Assembly (NCBI GenBank): GCA_034661035.1
Contig: JAYEKM010000010.1
Coordinates: 1-46,508 of the forward strand
DNA length: 46,508 nt
Reading direction: 5' to 3'
From: JAGYLJ01 sp034661035
Lineage (GTDB): Bacteria > Patescibacteriota > Minisyncoccia > Phycocordibacterales > UBA12079
Shown here: one piece after another, positions 1 through 6,213 of the stretch
Layout of the letters: each line of letters begins with the position of its first letter
How positions within the stretch are numbered: position 1 is the stretch's first letter
The notes under the pieces: model-generated
What the model was told of the DNA's origin: nothing
Databases searched by the model: none
Seen by the model: only the letters and a program-made list of their open reading frames with translations
Position numbers and translations under genes: made by a program

Positions 1-1
1 T

Positions 2-62
2 ATCCTATTAAATACAAAATCTTTGATTTTGTTCTTTTGCTTCGCAAAAGATTTAACAGGAT
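2..62. repeat. Three-way-junction repeat, copy a (upstream of the gene after rplN)
   Basis: Outer arms ATCCTATTAAAT (2-13) and ATTTAACAGGAT (51-62) pair with one G/T position. Between them lie two perfect hairpins: ACAAAATC/GATTTTGT (14-21, 25-32) and TCTTTTGC/GCAAAAGA (33-40, 44-51), each with a 3-nt loop. It sits downstream of rplN and therefore before the next minus-strand gene outside the window (expected rplX, L24). Same design as the copies at 886, 20954, 23599, 28391, 41131, 41325 and 43213. Confidence 0.75.
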
Positions 63-124
63 AATATTTTGCAACCACAGATTTGAATTCAGTAAACTAA
101 ATTCAAATCTGTGGGCAAAATATT
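63..124. repeat. Long perfect hairpin overlapping the rplN stop codon
   Basis: AATATTTTGC plus CCACAGATTTGAATT (63-72, 75-89) pairs with AATTCAAATCTGTGG plus GCAAAATATT (100-114, 115-124), with only an AA bulge and a 10-nt loop. It overlaps the rplN stop at 123-125. There is no U-tract typical of an intrinsic terminator. It may be a transcript-stabilising or attenuating hairpin, or an inserted palindrome; it directly abuts the repeat at 2-62. Confidence 0.7.
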
Positions 125-494
125 AAATAACCTCAGGGGCTAAAGAAATAATCTTTTGGTATCCAAAATCGGCAATTTCTCTCGGAATAGGACCAAAGAT
201 TCTTCCTGCTCTTGGTTCTTTCTTTTCTTTATCAATAATTACGACAGCATTGTCATCAAAACTGATATAAGAACCATCCTTTCTCCTAAATTGTTTCTTC
301 TGTCTTACTACTACACCTCTCAAAACATCTTTCTTTTTAACTTGTTTTCTGGGTTCAGCAACTTGAACAGACAAAACCACCATATCGCCGATTCTTGCGT
401 ATCGTTTCTTTGAACCGCCTAACACCTTGAAAACACGACCAATCTTCCCGCCCGAATTATCTGTTATTTTTACTATAGTCTGTGGTTGAATCAT
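123..494 (-). CDS. rplN: 50S ribosomal protein L14 (uL14)
   Basis: Large-subunit protein binding 23S rRNA near the intersubunit face. The 123-aa product has the family length and keeps the uL14 core from the first residues (MIQPQT, DNSGGK) to the C-terminal FGPIPREI and ISLAPEVI. ATG is the only sensible start. It follows rpsQ with about 110 nt between, which is long for a ribosomal operon and filled with hairpins. The next operon member would lie beyond position 1. Assignment is certain; expression as part of the operon is inferred. Confidence 0.98.
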   Translation of the reverse strand: MIQPQTIVKITDNSGGKIGRVFKVLGGSKKRYARIGDMVVLSVQVAEPRKQVKKKDVLRGVVVRQKKQFRRKDGSYISFDDNAVVIIDKEKKEPRAGRIFGPIPREIADFGYQKIISLAPEVI

Positions 495-535
495 TGTTTT
501 AGTTAATTAGTTATTAGGTGGTTAGGTTGTTAGGA

Positions 536-621
536 GAAAATCGCTCTGCGATTTTTCTTTCATTTATAATTTAAAATTTACAATTTATAATTCGTAATTA
601 AAATCTCAGATTTTAATTACG
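536..621. repeat. Two intergenic hairpins between rpsQ and rplN
   Basis: AAAATCGC tct GCGATTTT lies at about 537-555. CGTAATTAAAATCT c AGATTTTAATTACG occupies 593-621, has 14-bp perfect arms, and contains the rpsQ stop codon (606-608). Neither has a terminator U-tract. As with the rplN hairpin, a palindrome coincides with the end of a ribosomal gene. Confidence 0.7.
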
Positions 622-884
622 CGGAACTTCTTATCTTTTGAAATAGGATTACATTCTTCAATCTTAACTTCATCCCCTACTTGATATTCACCTCCTTTAC
701 TATCTGCTTTATGTTTTTTTGAAATTGTCACATATTTCTCGTATTTAGGATGTTTTACAAATCGTTTTACTAAAACAACCACAGTGTCTTGCATTTTTGT
801 AGAGATAATAGTGCCACTTAAGACCTTCTTTCTGCCTTTTGCAACCCCTTCTTTATTATTTTCCTTTTTAATTTCTTTTTTCAT
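606..884 (-). CDS. rpsQ: 30S ribosomal protein S17 (uS17)
   Basis: Primary 16S rRNA-binding protein of the small subunit. The core GTIISTKMQDTVVVLVKRF...HPKYEKY is typical of uS17. I start at the ATG at 884 (MKKEIKK, 92 aa). The frame is open to 953, but the extra 23 residues (MKLGFDKK...) are encoded by the inverted-repeat element at 886-984, and the chosen start gives a normal S17 length. Upstream of this ATG is AACAGGGTAAAT, the arm of that repeat, so GGG may act as a weak ribosome-binding site. The stop lies within a hairpin. Confidence 0.95.
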   Translation of the reverse strand: MKKEIKKENNKEGVAKGRKKVLSGTIISTKMQDTVVVLVKRFVKHPKYEKYVTISKKHKADSKGGEYQVGDEVKIEECNPISKDKKFRVIKI

Positions 885-885
885 A

Positions 886-984
886 TTTACCCTGTTAAAT
901 ATTTTCTTAATTACTTTACTTTTTCTTTCTTTTTTGTCAAACCCTAATTTCATTTATTTTATATAAATTATTTAATAGGGTAAA
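886..984. repeat. Inverted-repeat element, copy b (rpmC-rpsQ gap)
   Basis: Arms TTTACCCTGTTAAAT (886-900) and ATTTAATAGGGTAAA (970-984) pair over 15 bp with one G/T exchange. They have the longest outer arms of the family and define its ends. Inner hairpins are weak in this copy. It lies inside a ribosomal operon directly before the rpsQ ATG and separates rpmC from rpsQ. Confidence 0.75.
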
Positions 985-987
985 AAT

Positions 988-1164
988 TTATTTACGGTTG
1001 TTTAACTCAGTTAAAACACGAGCAACATCTTTTTTTATTTCTCTTCCCTTTTTAACATTCTTTGTTTTACTACCTGATAGCCCAAAACGAAAATCTCTCA
1101 AGTTAGTTCTCTTTTCTAACAATGTTTTTTTCAAATCTTCTGTTGTTTTCTTTTTCAAATCCAT
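988..1164 (-). CDS. rpmC: 50S ribosomal protein L29 (uL29)
   Basis: Small helical large-subunit protein near the exit tunnel. The product from ATG 1164 is 58 aa (MDLKKKTTEDLKKTLLEKR... RVLTELNNRK), a normal length. An upstream GTG at 1179 would add five residues, but AAGGTGG about 11 nt before the ATG fits a Shine-Dalgarno better and overlaps that GTG. It follows rplP as in other bacteria. The next gene rpsQ is separated by the repeat at 886-984. Confidence 0.93.
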   Translation of the reverse strand: MDLKKKTTEDLKKTLLEKRTNLRDFRFGLSGSKTKNVKKGREIKKDVARVLTELNNRK

Positions 1165-1191
1165 ATTTTTCTTGTCCACCTTAAGGCGGGA

Positions 1192-1617
1192 TTAAATATT
1201 TGTTCTAGCTACTACTTTTGTTTTAACAGGTAACTTGGTTCCCGCTTTCCTCATAGCCTCCTTAGCCGTTTTTTCGTCAACTCCATCAACCTCAAATAAA
1301 ATCCTACCTGGTTTGATTGGTACACAATAACCTTGAGGAGCTCCTTTCCCTTTTCCCATCTTTACCTCTGCAGGCTTTGATGTAAAAGGTCTATCAGGGA
1401 AAATTCTTATCCAAATCTTACCGGTTTTACCAATATATCTTTTTGAAACTCTTCTAGCCGCCTCAATTTGATTTGATCTCAATCTTGCTCCTGCTAAGGC
1501 TTTAAGTCCAAAAGAACCAAAAGAAACCTTACTTCCACGAGTAGCTACGCCAACTTTACGAGAATTTTCTCTTCCTGTCTGCCATTTTCTATGTTTTGCT
1601 TTCTTTGGAAATAACAT
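1192..1617 (-). CDS. rplP: 50S ribosomal protein L16 (uL16)
   Basis: Large-subunit protein at the A-site/elongation-factor region. The 141-aa product shows the family signature KMGKGKGAP and GRILFEVDGVDE plus the basic N-terminus (LFPKKAKHRKWQTGR). Its start is 1 nt from the rpsC stop, so the pair is probably translationally coupled. Family and length are unambiguous. Confidence 0.98.
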   Translation of the reverse strand: MLFPKKAKHRKWQTGRENSRKVGVATRGSKVSFGSFGLKALAGARLRSNQIEAARRVSKRYIGKTGKIWIRIFPDRPFTSKPAEVKMGKGKGAPQGYCVPIKPGRILFEVDGVDEKTAKEAMRKAGTKLPVKTKVVARTNI

Positions 1618-1618
1618 G

Positions 1619-2278
1619 TTATTTTTTATTAAAAATGTCTCCTTTATAAATCCAGACTTTTATTCCAACGATTCCATAGGATAAATAAGCTTTTTCTTTA
1701 GCAAAATCAACATCAGCCCTCAATGTTTGTAACGGAATTCTACCTTTTTTAAGACTCTCTCTTCTAGCCATTTCAGCCCCACCTAATCGTCCAGATAAAC
1801 TAATCTTTACACCTTTTACATCCCGATTAGCTGAAACCTTATCAATAGTAGTCTTTAAAATTCTTCTAAAAGGCAACCTCTTTTCCAAACCTTCAGCAAC
1901 CATCATTCCCACAATAGCAGCATCTGTTTCTGGATATCTAACCTCTTCAATATCAATTTTTAGCTCCTTTGTCTTTGGCAAATTGTGTTTATTCATGAAT
2001 GAAATCACATCATCTTTTATTTTCTGTGCTCCTTCACCACTTCTTCCAATAAGCATTCCTGCTCTAGATGTCTTGATGATAATTCTAAAAAGTTTCTCGC
2101 TTCTTTCCATTTCAACAGAACTAATGAAAAGTTTCCTTAATTTTTTCTCTAAAAACTCTCTAACTAACACATCTGTTTTTAAATATTCTCTATATTGTTC
2201 ACGTGAACCAAACCAACGAGATTTCCAATCTCTTAATATTCCTAATCTTTGCGCATATGGATGTACTACGTGTGTCAT
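1619..2278 (-). CDS. rpsC: 30S ribosomal protein S3 (uS3)
   Basis: Small-subunit head protein at the mRNA entry tunnel. The 219-aa protein has the N-terminal motif (VVHPYAQRLGILRDWKSRW), a KH domain around residues 55-115 (IIIKTSRAGMLIGRSGEGAQ), and the C-terminal domain (GVKISLSGRLGGAEMARRE). It lies between rplV and rplP with 1-nt gaps on both sides. Nothing is missing. Confidence 0.98.
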   Translation of the reverse strand: MTHVVHPYAQRLGILRDWKSRWFGSREQYREYLKTDVLVREFLEKKLRKLFISSVEMERSEKLFRIIIKTSRAGMLIGRSGEGAQKIKDDVISFMNKHNLPKTKELKIDIEEVRYPETDAAIVGMMVAEGLEKRLPFRRILKTTIDKVSANRDVKGVKISLSGRLGGAEMARRESLKKGRIPLQTLRADVDFAKEKAYLSYGIVGIKVWIYKGDIFNKK

Positions 2279-2279
2279 A

Positions 2280-2696
2280 TTATTTCTTTAATTTTGGTTT
2301 TTTTAATTTAATATCTTTATCTACTGACTTTACTGACTTTACTTCTTTTTTGATGTCTGAAGCTACATCCTCTACCGCAATTGAAATATGACTTACTCTT
2401 CTCTTTAAAGGATAAGCCTGTCCTCTTGCTCCAGCTCTGAATCTTTTCAAGGTTGTTGCATTATCAACTCTAATTTCTTTCAAAATCAAATCTTTCTTAT
2501 CTAAGCCTTTATTATTCTTAGCATTAGCTACAGCTGATTCTAAAAGTTTCTTTACAACTCTGGTTGCTTTTTTATTTACAAAACTAAGTTCTTGCAAAGC
2601 CTTTTCAACTTTTTTCCCACGAACCAAATCCGCTACCAAACGTACTTTTCTTGGTGATTGTCTATAATTGCTTAATTTTGCTTTTACTAATGTCAT
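2280..2696 (-). CDS. rplV: 50S ribosomal protein L22 (uL22)
   Basis: Exit-tunnel protein of the large subunit. The 138-aa product starts VKAKLSNYRQSPRKVRLVADLVRG and has GRARGQAYPLKRR-like loop residues, in line with the family. A Lys/Val/Ser C-terminal tail (EVKSVKSVDKDIK) extends it beyond the usual ~110 residues; the DNA of that tail repeats AAAGTCAGT, similar to the AAAGTC repeats at 22940 and 36100. Confidence 0.97.
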   Translation of the reverse strand: MTLVKAKLSNYRQSPRKVRLVADLVRGKKVEKALQELSFVNKKATRVVKKLLESAVANAKNNKGLDKKDLILKEIRVDNATTLKRFRAGARGQAYPLKRRVSHISIAVEDVASDIKKEVKSVKSVDKDIKLKKPKLKK

Positions 2697-2708
2697 GACA
2701 ATATATTA

Positions 2709-3038
2709 TTAAGCAGAAGCTTTAGCTGCCTTAGCTGCTGTTACTTCAGCTTCTTTCTTTTTCTGGTCTAGTTCTTTCTGCATTCGTCCTCCATGTTTAA
2801 TAAATTTCTTAGATGGTGAAAACTCTCCCAAACGGTGACCTACCATGTCTTCAGAAACAAATACTTCTTTATGTTCTTTCCCGTTGTGAACTCCAAAAGT
2901 CCAACCAACCATTTCTGGTGATATTTGACTAGCTCTTGCCCATGTCTTAATCACACCAACATCAGCTGGTTTTTTACCATTTATTTTCTTTAAAAGTTTT
3001 TCGTCCACATAAGGACCTTTTTTAAGTGATCTTGTCAT
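2709..3038 (-). CDS. rpsS: 30S ribosomal protein S19 (uS19)
   Basis: Small-subunit head protein. The 109-aa product contains SLKKGPYVDEKLL, RASQISPEMVGWTFGVHNGKEH and VGHRLGEFSPSKKF, diagnostic for uS19; an Ala/Lys-rich tail of about 20 residues is extra. It is the first gene of this ribosomal cluster and has its own promoter (3086-3114). The usual preceding gene rplB is absent here and a terminator separates rpsS from the membrane protein upstream. Confidence 0.98.
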   Translation of the reverse strand: MTRSLKKGPYVDEKLLKKINGKKPADVGVIKTWARASQISPEMVGWTFGVHNGKEHKEVFVSEDMVGHRLGEFSPSKKFIKHGGRMQKELDQKKKEAEVTAAKAAKASA

Positions 3039-3055
3039 ACAATAAAAAAATATAA

Positions 3056-3070
3056 CTCCTTGTCGGAGTC
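3056..3070 (-). promoter_or_regulatory. Small leader hairpin holding an AAGGAG site
   Basis: In the rpsS 5' leader, ACTCC-GACAA-GGAGT forms a 5-bp stem whose 3' arm contains AAGGAG. The site is about 16 nt from the rpsS ATG, which is too far for an ideal Shine-Dalgarno. The hairpin could hide it or could be a protein-binding site; this is only inference. Confidence 0.35.
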
Positions 3071-3085
3071 CGATTTAACAACTAT

Positions 3086-3114
3086 ATATTAACAAAATTT
3101 ACGGCATTGTCAAT
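3086..3114 (-). promoter_or_regulatory. Promoter of the rpsS ribosomal operon
   Basis: On the minus strand there is a perfect -35 TTGACA (3114-3109), a 17-bp spacer, and a -10 TAATAT (3091-3086). It lies about 50 nt before the rpsS ATG and just downstream of the bidirectional terminator at 3125-3165. It implies that rpsS heads its own transcript. Confidence 0.7.
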
Positions 3115-3124
3115 TAAAATAATA

Positions 3125-3165
3125 AAAATCCACCTAATTTCCTAGTTGGAAATTAGGTGGATTTT
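3125..3165. terminator. Intrinsic terminator after the MscS-like gene
   Basis: Perfect 18-bp arms (AAAATCCACCTAATTTCC, 3125-3142, and its complement 3148-3165) with a 5-nt loop, flanked by T/A runs on both sides. It ends transcription of the 3185-3868 gene and insulates the rpsS promoter. Confidence 0.85.
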
Positions 3166-3184
3166 ATTTTCTGGTTAAATCAAC

Positions 3185-3868
3185 CTATTTACCAATATTT
3201 TTCTTGAAATTATCAATTGTTTCAGCAGCAGCATTCTTCCCTCCTAAACCAAAGGCTAAACCAATTGCTAATGACAATGCTATAACCAAACCTGTAAAAA
3301 TGGTCTGGATAAAAGTAGCCGCCACACCAATTTGGTAAAGAGCTACCAACACAGCAAATACCCAAATAGACCAACGAGAAATTACTCCTAAAAATCTAGA
3401 GACCTTAACATCAGCCATTTTTGCTGATCCTTTTACTAAACTTTCAACCGCTTCAGCGATAACAGCAGCCACTAGAAGAATAAGAACAGCTGCAATCACC
3501 TTAGGTAAGTAAAGCAAAACTACTTGTTGCAAAAATTGATTGACTTGACTAAGCCCAAGGACTTCAAAGGAAGCTACCAAGAACACAATTATTACAAACC
3601 ACTTGACCAGACCGCCAATAAATTTACCTGAATTTAATTGAAAACCCGCCTTATTCAAAGTTTTTTCTACTCCTGTTCTTCTTAAGACCTTATCCACCCC
3701 AAGAGATTTAATCATTTGGGATATCACCCTCCCTAAGAGAGCACTAATTATCCAGCCTATAATAAAGATTACTATAGCTACAATTAAGCTAGGTATAAAA
3801 TCTATTACACCAACCCAAAGATTTTGGAAAGATTTATTTAATACTTCACTCCAAGTTTCTAATATCAT
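3185..3868 (-). CDS. Small MscS-like / TM-helix-repeat membrane protein
   Basis: Multi-pass inner membrane protein of about 227 aa. There are hydrophobic segments near residues 18-45 (IPSLIVAIVIFIIGWIIS), 75-100, 120-145 and 165-205, and the pore-like segment VIALSLAIGLAFGLGGKNAAAE resembles the glycine/alanine-rich pore helix of MscS relatives (Conserved TM helix family). The soluble beta domain of true MscS is missing, so mechanosensitivity is only inferred. I start at MILETWSEV (3868); the frame is open 27 nt further upstream. It is monocistronic, with a strong terminator after it. Confidence 0.75.
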   Translation of the reverse strand: MILETWSEVLNKSFQNLWVGVIDFIPSLIVAIVIFIIGWIISALLGRVISQMIKSLGVDKVLRRTGVEKTLNKAGFQLNSGKFIGGLVKWFVIIVFLVASFEVLGLSQVNQFLQQVVLLYLPKVIAAVLILLVAAVIAEAVESLVKGSAKMADVKVSRFLGVISRWSIWVFAVLVALYQIGVAATFIQTIFTGLVIALSLAIGLAFGLGGKNAAAETIDNFKKNIGK

Positions 3869-4012
3869 ATATTTTATTTTAAGATTAAAAAACAATAATT
3901 AATAATTATTAATAAATGTCACCATAACAATTAAAATAACATCAACTGTTGTGGTTAAACGACCTTCTTTTCATTTATACTCTAATAGTAACACTTAAAT
4001 AAAAATAAGAAG

Positions 4013-4029
4013 AAGTAAACTGTGGATAA
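4013..4029. repeat. Partial REP-flank motif (DnaA-box-like)
   Basis: AAGTAAACTGTGGATAA is the exact reverse complement of the sequence flanking the REP palindrome at 5522-5538, and differs at one base from that at 12996-13012. It contains TGTGGATAA, the complement of the DnaA-box consensus TTATCCACA. It sits next to the stop of the 4031 gene without an adjoining palindrome. Confidence 0.55.
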
Positions 4030-4030
4030 A

Positions 4031-4636
4031 TTAGATGCCAATTTTATTGATAATTTTTTTATGAGAATAATCCAAGATATCTCTTAATAATTTATCATAA
4101 ATACCTAGACGATATTTAAAATCAGACGTTTCAAAAACAACGTATCTTAATTCCCTCCCTACCTCAGATTCCAAAATCCTCATTGACCTTTCAAGGGAAA
4201 CTTCATTTAAATTATCACCTACAATCAAAATATCTGCTCTACTATTTAGATCTTGGATAAAAACTCCTGCCACAATCAAAAGCTTTAAATTTCCAACATT
4301 TTTTAAACGATCTGCAACTTCCTTTGATTTTAAGGAACCACTCTCAATCAAAAGATTCTGGAGGGGTGCCAAAAATAAGAAATCCTTATTTAAAATCCAG
4401 CCATCTTTTCTTTTCTTTCCTGTCTTGGATTTATCTCCAACCTCTTTAAAAAAGCTTTTTTTCTTTATAAACTTGATTTTACTCAATAGAGACAATTCTT
4501 TTCTAGAAGTAGTTGCTATAATCTTTGTACGACTAGAAATTTCTATATTATCAAAGGCTTGTTCAGGATTAAGTAAGAATAATTTCATTATTTTTACTCT
4601 AGCCACACTTCCAAATAATTTAGCTAACGTTTCCAT
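4031..4636 (-). CDS. HTH protein with degenerate nucleotidyltransferase-like domain
   Basis: 201 aa. The N-terminus (METLAKLFGSVARVKIMKLFLLNPE, then ISSRTKII...SRKELSLL) resembles a winged-helix DNA-binding domain of the ArsR/MarR type. Around residues 115-150, LKLLIVAGVFIQDLNSRADILIVGDNL resembles the GxxARG-SRSDIDLLV strand-loop region of MNT-type nucleotidyltransferases, but the first catalytic acid pair is incomplete (RADILIVGD). It may be a transcriptional regulator or a toxin-antitoxin-like relic. No partner gene is adjacent. Function is not established; the domain reading is by eye. Confidence 0.5.
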   Translation of the reverse strand: METLAKLFGSVARVKIMKLFLLNPEQAFDNIEISSRTKIIATTSRKELSLLSKIKFIKKKSFFKEVGDKSKTGKKRKDGWILNKDFLFLAPLQNLLIESGSLKSKEVADRLKNVGNLKLLIVAGVFIQDLNSRADILIVGDNLNEVSLERSMRILESEVGRELRYVVFETSDFKYRLGIYDKLLRDILDYSHKKIINKIGI

Positions 4637-4700
4637 ATAAAAATATTATAGCACTTTTTCTTATGACTTCAATATTTGTTTAACTAACCATTACAGAATA

Positions 4701-4761
4701 ATACCGTACTCCAACTACGGTATTTTTTCTCCTATACCATACCGTAGTCGGAGTACGGTAT
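4701..4761. repeat. Paired inverted palindromes
   Basis: Two 23-bp palindromes, ATACCGTA-CTCCAAC-TACGGTAT (4701-4723) and ATACCGTA-GTCGGAG-TACGGTAT (4739-4761), are inverted copies of each other with one mismatch and are separated by 15 nt. The whole can fold as one 23-bp hairpin. It lies between the rplL terminator and the divergently placed start of the 4031 gene. It looks like a small palindromic mobile repeat of a family different from the CTTGGAGGT one. Confidence 0.75.
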
Positions 4762-4777
4762 ATAAAAAAAATAAAAT

Positions 4778-4812
4778 AAAAAACAGGGCGTTTTTTAATT
4801 ACCCTGTTTTTT
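4778..4812 (-). terminator. Intrinsic terminator of rplJ-rplL
   Basis: AAAAAACAGGG (4778-4788) pairs with CCCTGTTTTTT (4802-4812) with a 13-nt loop. On the minus strand it ends in a T-run, 19 nt after the rplL stop. Confidence 0.8.
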
Positions 4813-4830
4813 AAATGCTTAATTTTACTA

Positions 4831-5475
4831 TTATTTAAGCTCCACAGTTCCTCCTGCTTCTTCGATGCTCTTCTTTAAAGCCTCAGCTTCATCTTTCTTC
4901 ATTTCCTTCTTCAAAGCAACTGGCGCGGAATCAACTAATTCTTTTGCCTCCTTCAAGCCCAAACCAAGAGCAGCTTTTACTGCCTTAATAACAGCAATTT
5001 TTTGATCTCCAACAGCAGTTAATTCAACGTCAAAAGCACTCTTCTCTTCTGAGTCGTCCCCCCCACCGTTAACAGCACCTCCAGCTACAGCTACTGCTGC
5101 TGCAGAAACACCAAATTTCTTTTCAAGTAATTTTACTAATTCGTATAAATCTAAAACTGACATTGTATCAATTTCGTCAACAATAGCTTTAAATTTTTTA
5201 GGAACTTCTACTTCTTCCCCTTCCTCAACTTTTTCTTCTTTCTTCTCCTTGTCCTCTGTAGCTTTAGCGGAAGAGGGTTCTTTTACTTCTTCAACTTTCT
5301 CTTCTTTCTTCTCCTTGTCCTCTGTAGCTTTAGCGGAAGAGGATTCTTTTACTTCTTCAACTTTCTCTTCTTTCTTCTCCTTGTCCTCTGTAGCTTTAGC
5401 GGAAGAGGATTCTTTGACCTCAGGAGTAACTTCTACCACTTCCTTTTCATCTACTTTTTTTGTATCTTCACTCAT
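4831..5475 (-). CDS. rplL: 50S ribosomal protein L7/L12 (bL12) with a repeat-expanded N-terminus
   Basis: Stalk protein that recruits translation GTPases. The C-terminal domain is canonical (FDVELTAVGDQKIAVIKAVK, LGLKEAKELVDSAP, EEAGGTVELK) and is preceded by the dimerising N-terminal domain (FKAIVDEIDTMSVLDLYELVKLLEKKFGV) and Ala/Gly hinge. The protein is 214 aa against the usual ~125. The excess is residues 1-90, which contain three tandem 22-aa units (KESSSAKATEDKEKKEEKVEEV). It lies downstream of rplJ as expected, but with a REP pair inserted between them. It is unclear whether the start is at 5475 or whether translation could begin later; no other ATG lies before the core. Confidence 0.96.
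   Translation of the reverse strand: MSEDTKKVDEKEVVEVTPEVKESSSAKATEDKEKKEEKVEEVKESSSAKATEDKEKKEEKVEEVKEPSSAKATEDKEKKEEKVEEGEEVEVPKKFKAIVDEIDTMSVLDLYELVKLLEKKFGVSAAAVAVAGGAVNGGGDDSEEKSAFDVELTAVGDQKIAVIKAVKAALGLGLKEAKELVDSAPVALKKEMKKDEAEALKKSIEEAGGTVELK
5218..5415 (-). repeat. Three tandem 66-bp SSAKATED repeats inside rplL
   Basis: Exactly 3 x 66 nt, coding for residues 21-86 of L7/L12. Each unit includes CTCTTCCGCTAAAGCTACAG, an imperfect palindrome core (CCTCT..GCT..AGC..AGAGG), read in the same frame as S-S-A-K-A-T-E-D. Single copies occur in rpsF (about 23091-23130) and twice in ileS. Confidence 0.9.
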
Positions 5476-5521
5476 AATTCTATTATTTAATTAATTAATC
5501 TAAAATTTAATAATCAACAGG

Positions 5522-5640
5522 TTATCCACAGTTTACTTGGAGGTCCAACCTCCAAGGATTCTGTGGATAAGTCTAAAATATTCAATGTTTTCAACTTGGA
5601 GCCTGCCTGTCTGGTAGGCAGGGTTGGATCCCTAAGTGAC
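5522..5640. repeat. REP-pair (BIME-like) unit between rplJ and rplL
   Basis: The first palindrome is CTTGGAGGT-CCA-ACCTCCAAG (5536-5556); a linker of about 40 nt follows, then a second, imperfect palindrome from CTTGGAGCCTGCC to GGCAGGGTTGG...CTAAG (about 5595-5636). From 5535 to about 5638 it is nearly identical to 12037-12140 beside the transposase gene. The first palindrome is bracketed by TTATCCACAG (5522-5531) and CTGTGGATAA (about 5561-5570), both DnaA-box-like and inverted. There is no obvious gene or terminator here. Confidence 0.85.
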
Positions 5641-6132
5641 TTAAACTTCTTGTTTTTCGGCTATTTGATTCAAAGCAATAACCAATCCTTGAATTGGTGA
5701 ATTTATTAAATTCACAAATTGAGCCCTTAAGGTCTGTATTGATGGGATTTGTGCAATTGAAGACATCTTGTCTTTATCGACATAAGCACCTTCAAAGATA
5801 CCCCCTAAAATTGCAATGTTTTCTTTGTGTTTCTTTTGAAACTCAAAAACACCACGAGCTGGAGCAGTTTGATCCTTACTGTAGGCCAAGGCTAATTCCC
5901 CATCCAACTCAGGAATTTTTCCCTCAATAGAAGAATCCTGTAAAATTTTCTTTATTAAAGTCTTTTTTGTAACCAGATAAAAAGAATCCTCTTCCCTTAA
6001 AGAATGCTTTAATTGAGTTACATCAATAACATTTAGGCCATGAAAGTTAACAAAAACTACTGTAGGAAAATCATCTACAATACCTTTTAATTTTTTACAA
6101 ATCTCTTCCTTTCTATCTCTTTTAATTGCCAT
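5641..6132 (-). CDS. rplJ: 50S ribosomal protein L10 (uL10)
   Basis: Stalk base protein holding L7/L12 dimers. The 163-aa product has the N-terminal domain (KEEICKKLKGIVDDFPTVVFVNFHGLNVIDVTQLKHSLR) and KKTLIKKIL typical of uL10, and a C-terminal helix for L12 binding (LINSPIQGLVIALNQIAEKQ). It is preceded by an L10-type leader and attenuator, so it is probably autoregulated. rplA/rplK are not upstream; rplK is at 40.7 kb. Confidence 0.96.
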   Translation of the reverse strand: MAIKRDRKEEICKKLKGIVDDFPTVVFVNFHGLNVIDVTQLKHSLREEDSFYLVTKKTLIKKILQDSSIEGKIPELDGELALAYSKDQTAPARGVFEFQKKHKENIAILGGIFEGAYVDKDKMSSIAQIPSIQTLRAQFVNLINSPIQGLVIALNQIAEKQEV

Positions 6133-6183
6133 ATTTAATTTTTTATTTATTTAGTCTTTTGGATATCGAATGAACCCTAGAAC

Positions 6184-6211
6184 TAAAAAAATCTTATTAT
6201 TTCTAATAAGA
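6184..6211 (-). terminator. Attenuator hairpin before rplJ
   Basis: On the minus strand TCTTATTA-GAAA-TAATAAGA is followed by a run of seven Ts, which is a rho-independent terminator shape between the L10 leader core and the rplJ ATG (about 50 nt later). Such a position suggests premature termination when L10(L12)4 binds the leader. Confidence 0.65.
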
Positions 6212-6213
6212 TT

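Noticed and set aside
1176..1195. CCACCTTAAGGCGG as a repeat shared with 40483-40496
   Set aside because: The similarity is short and imperfect (CCACTTTAAGCGG); it could be chance.
5218..5415. CRISPR array
   Set aside because: The three 66-bp repeats are contiguous without spacers, in frame in rplL, and there are no cas genes anywhere in the window.
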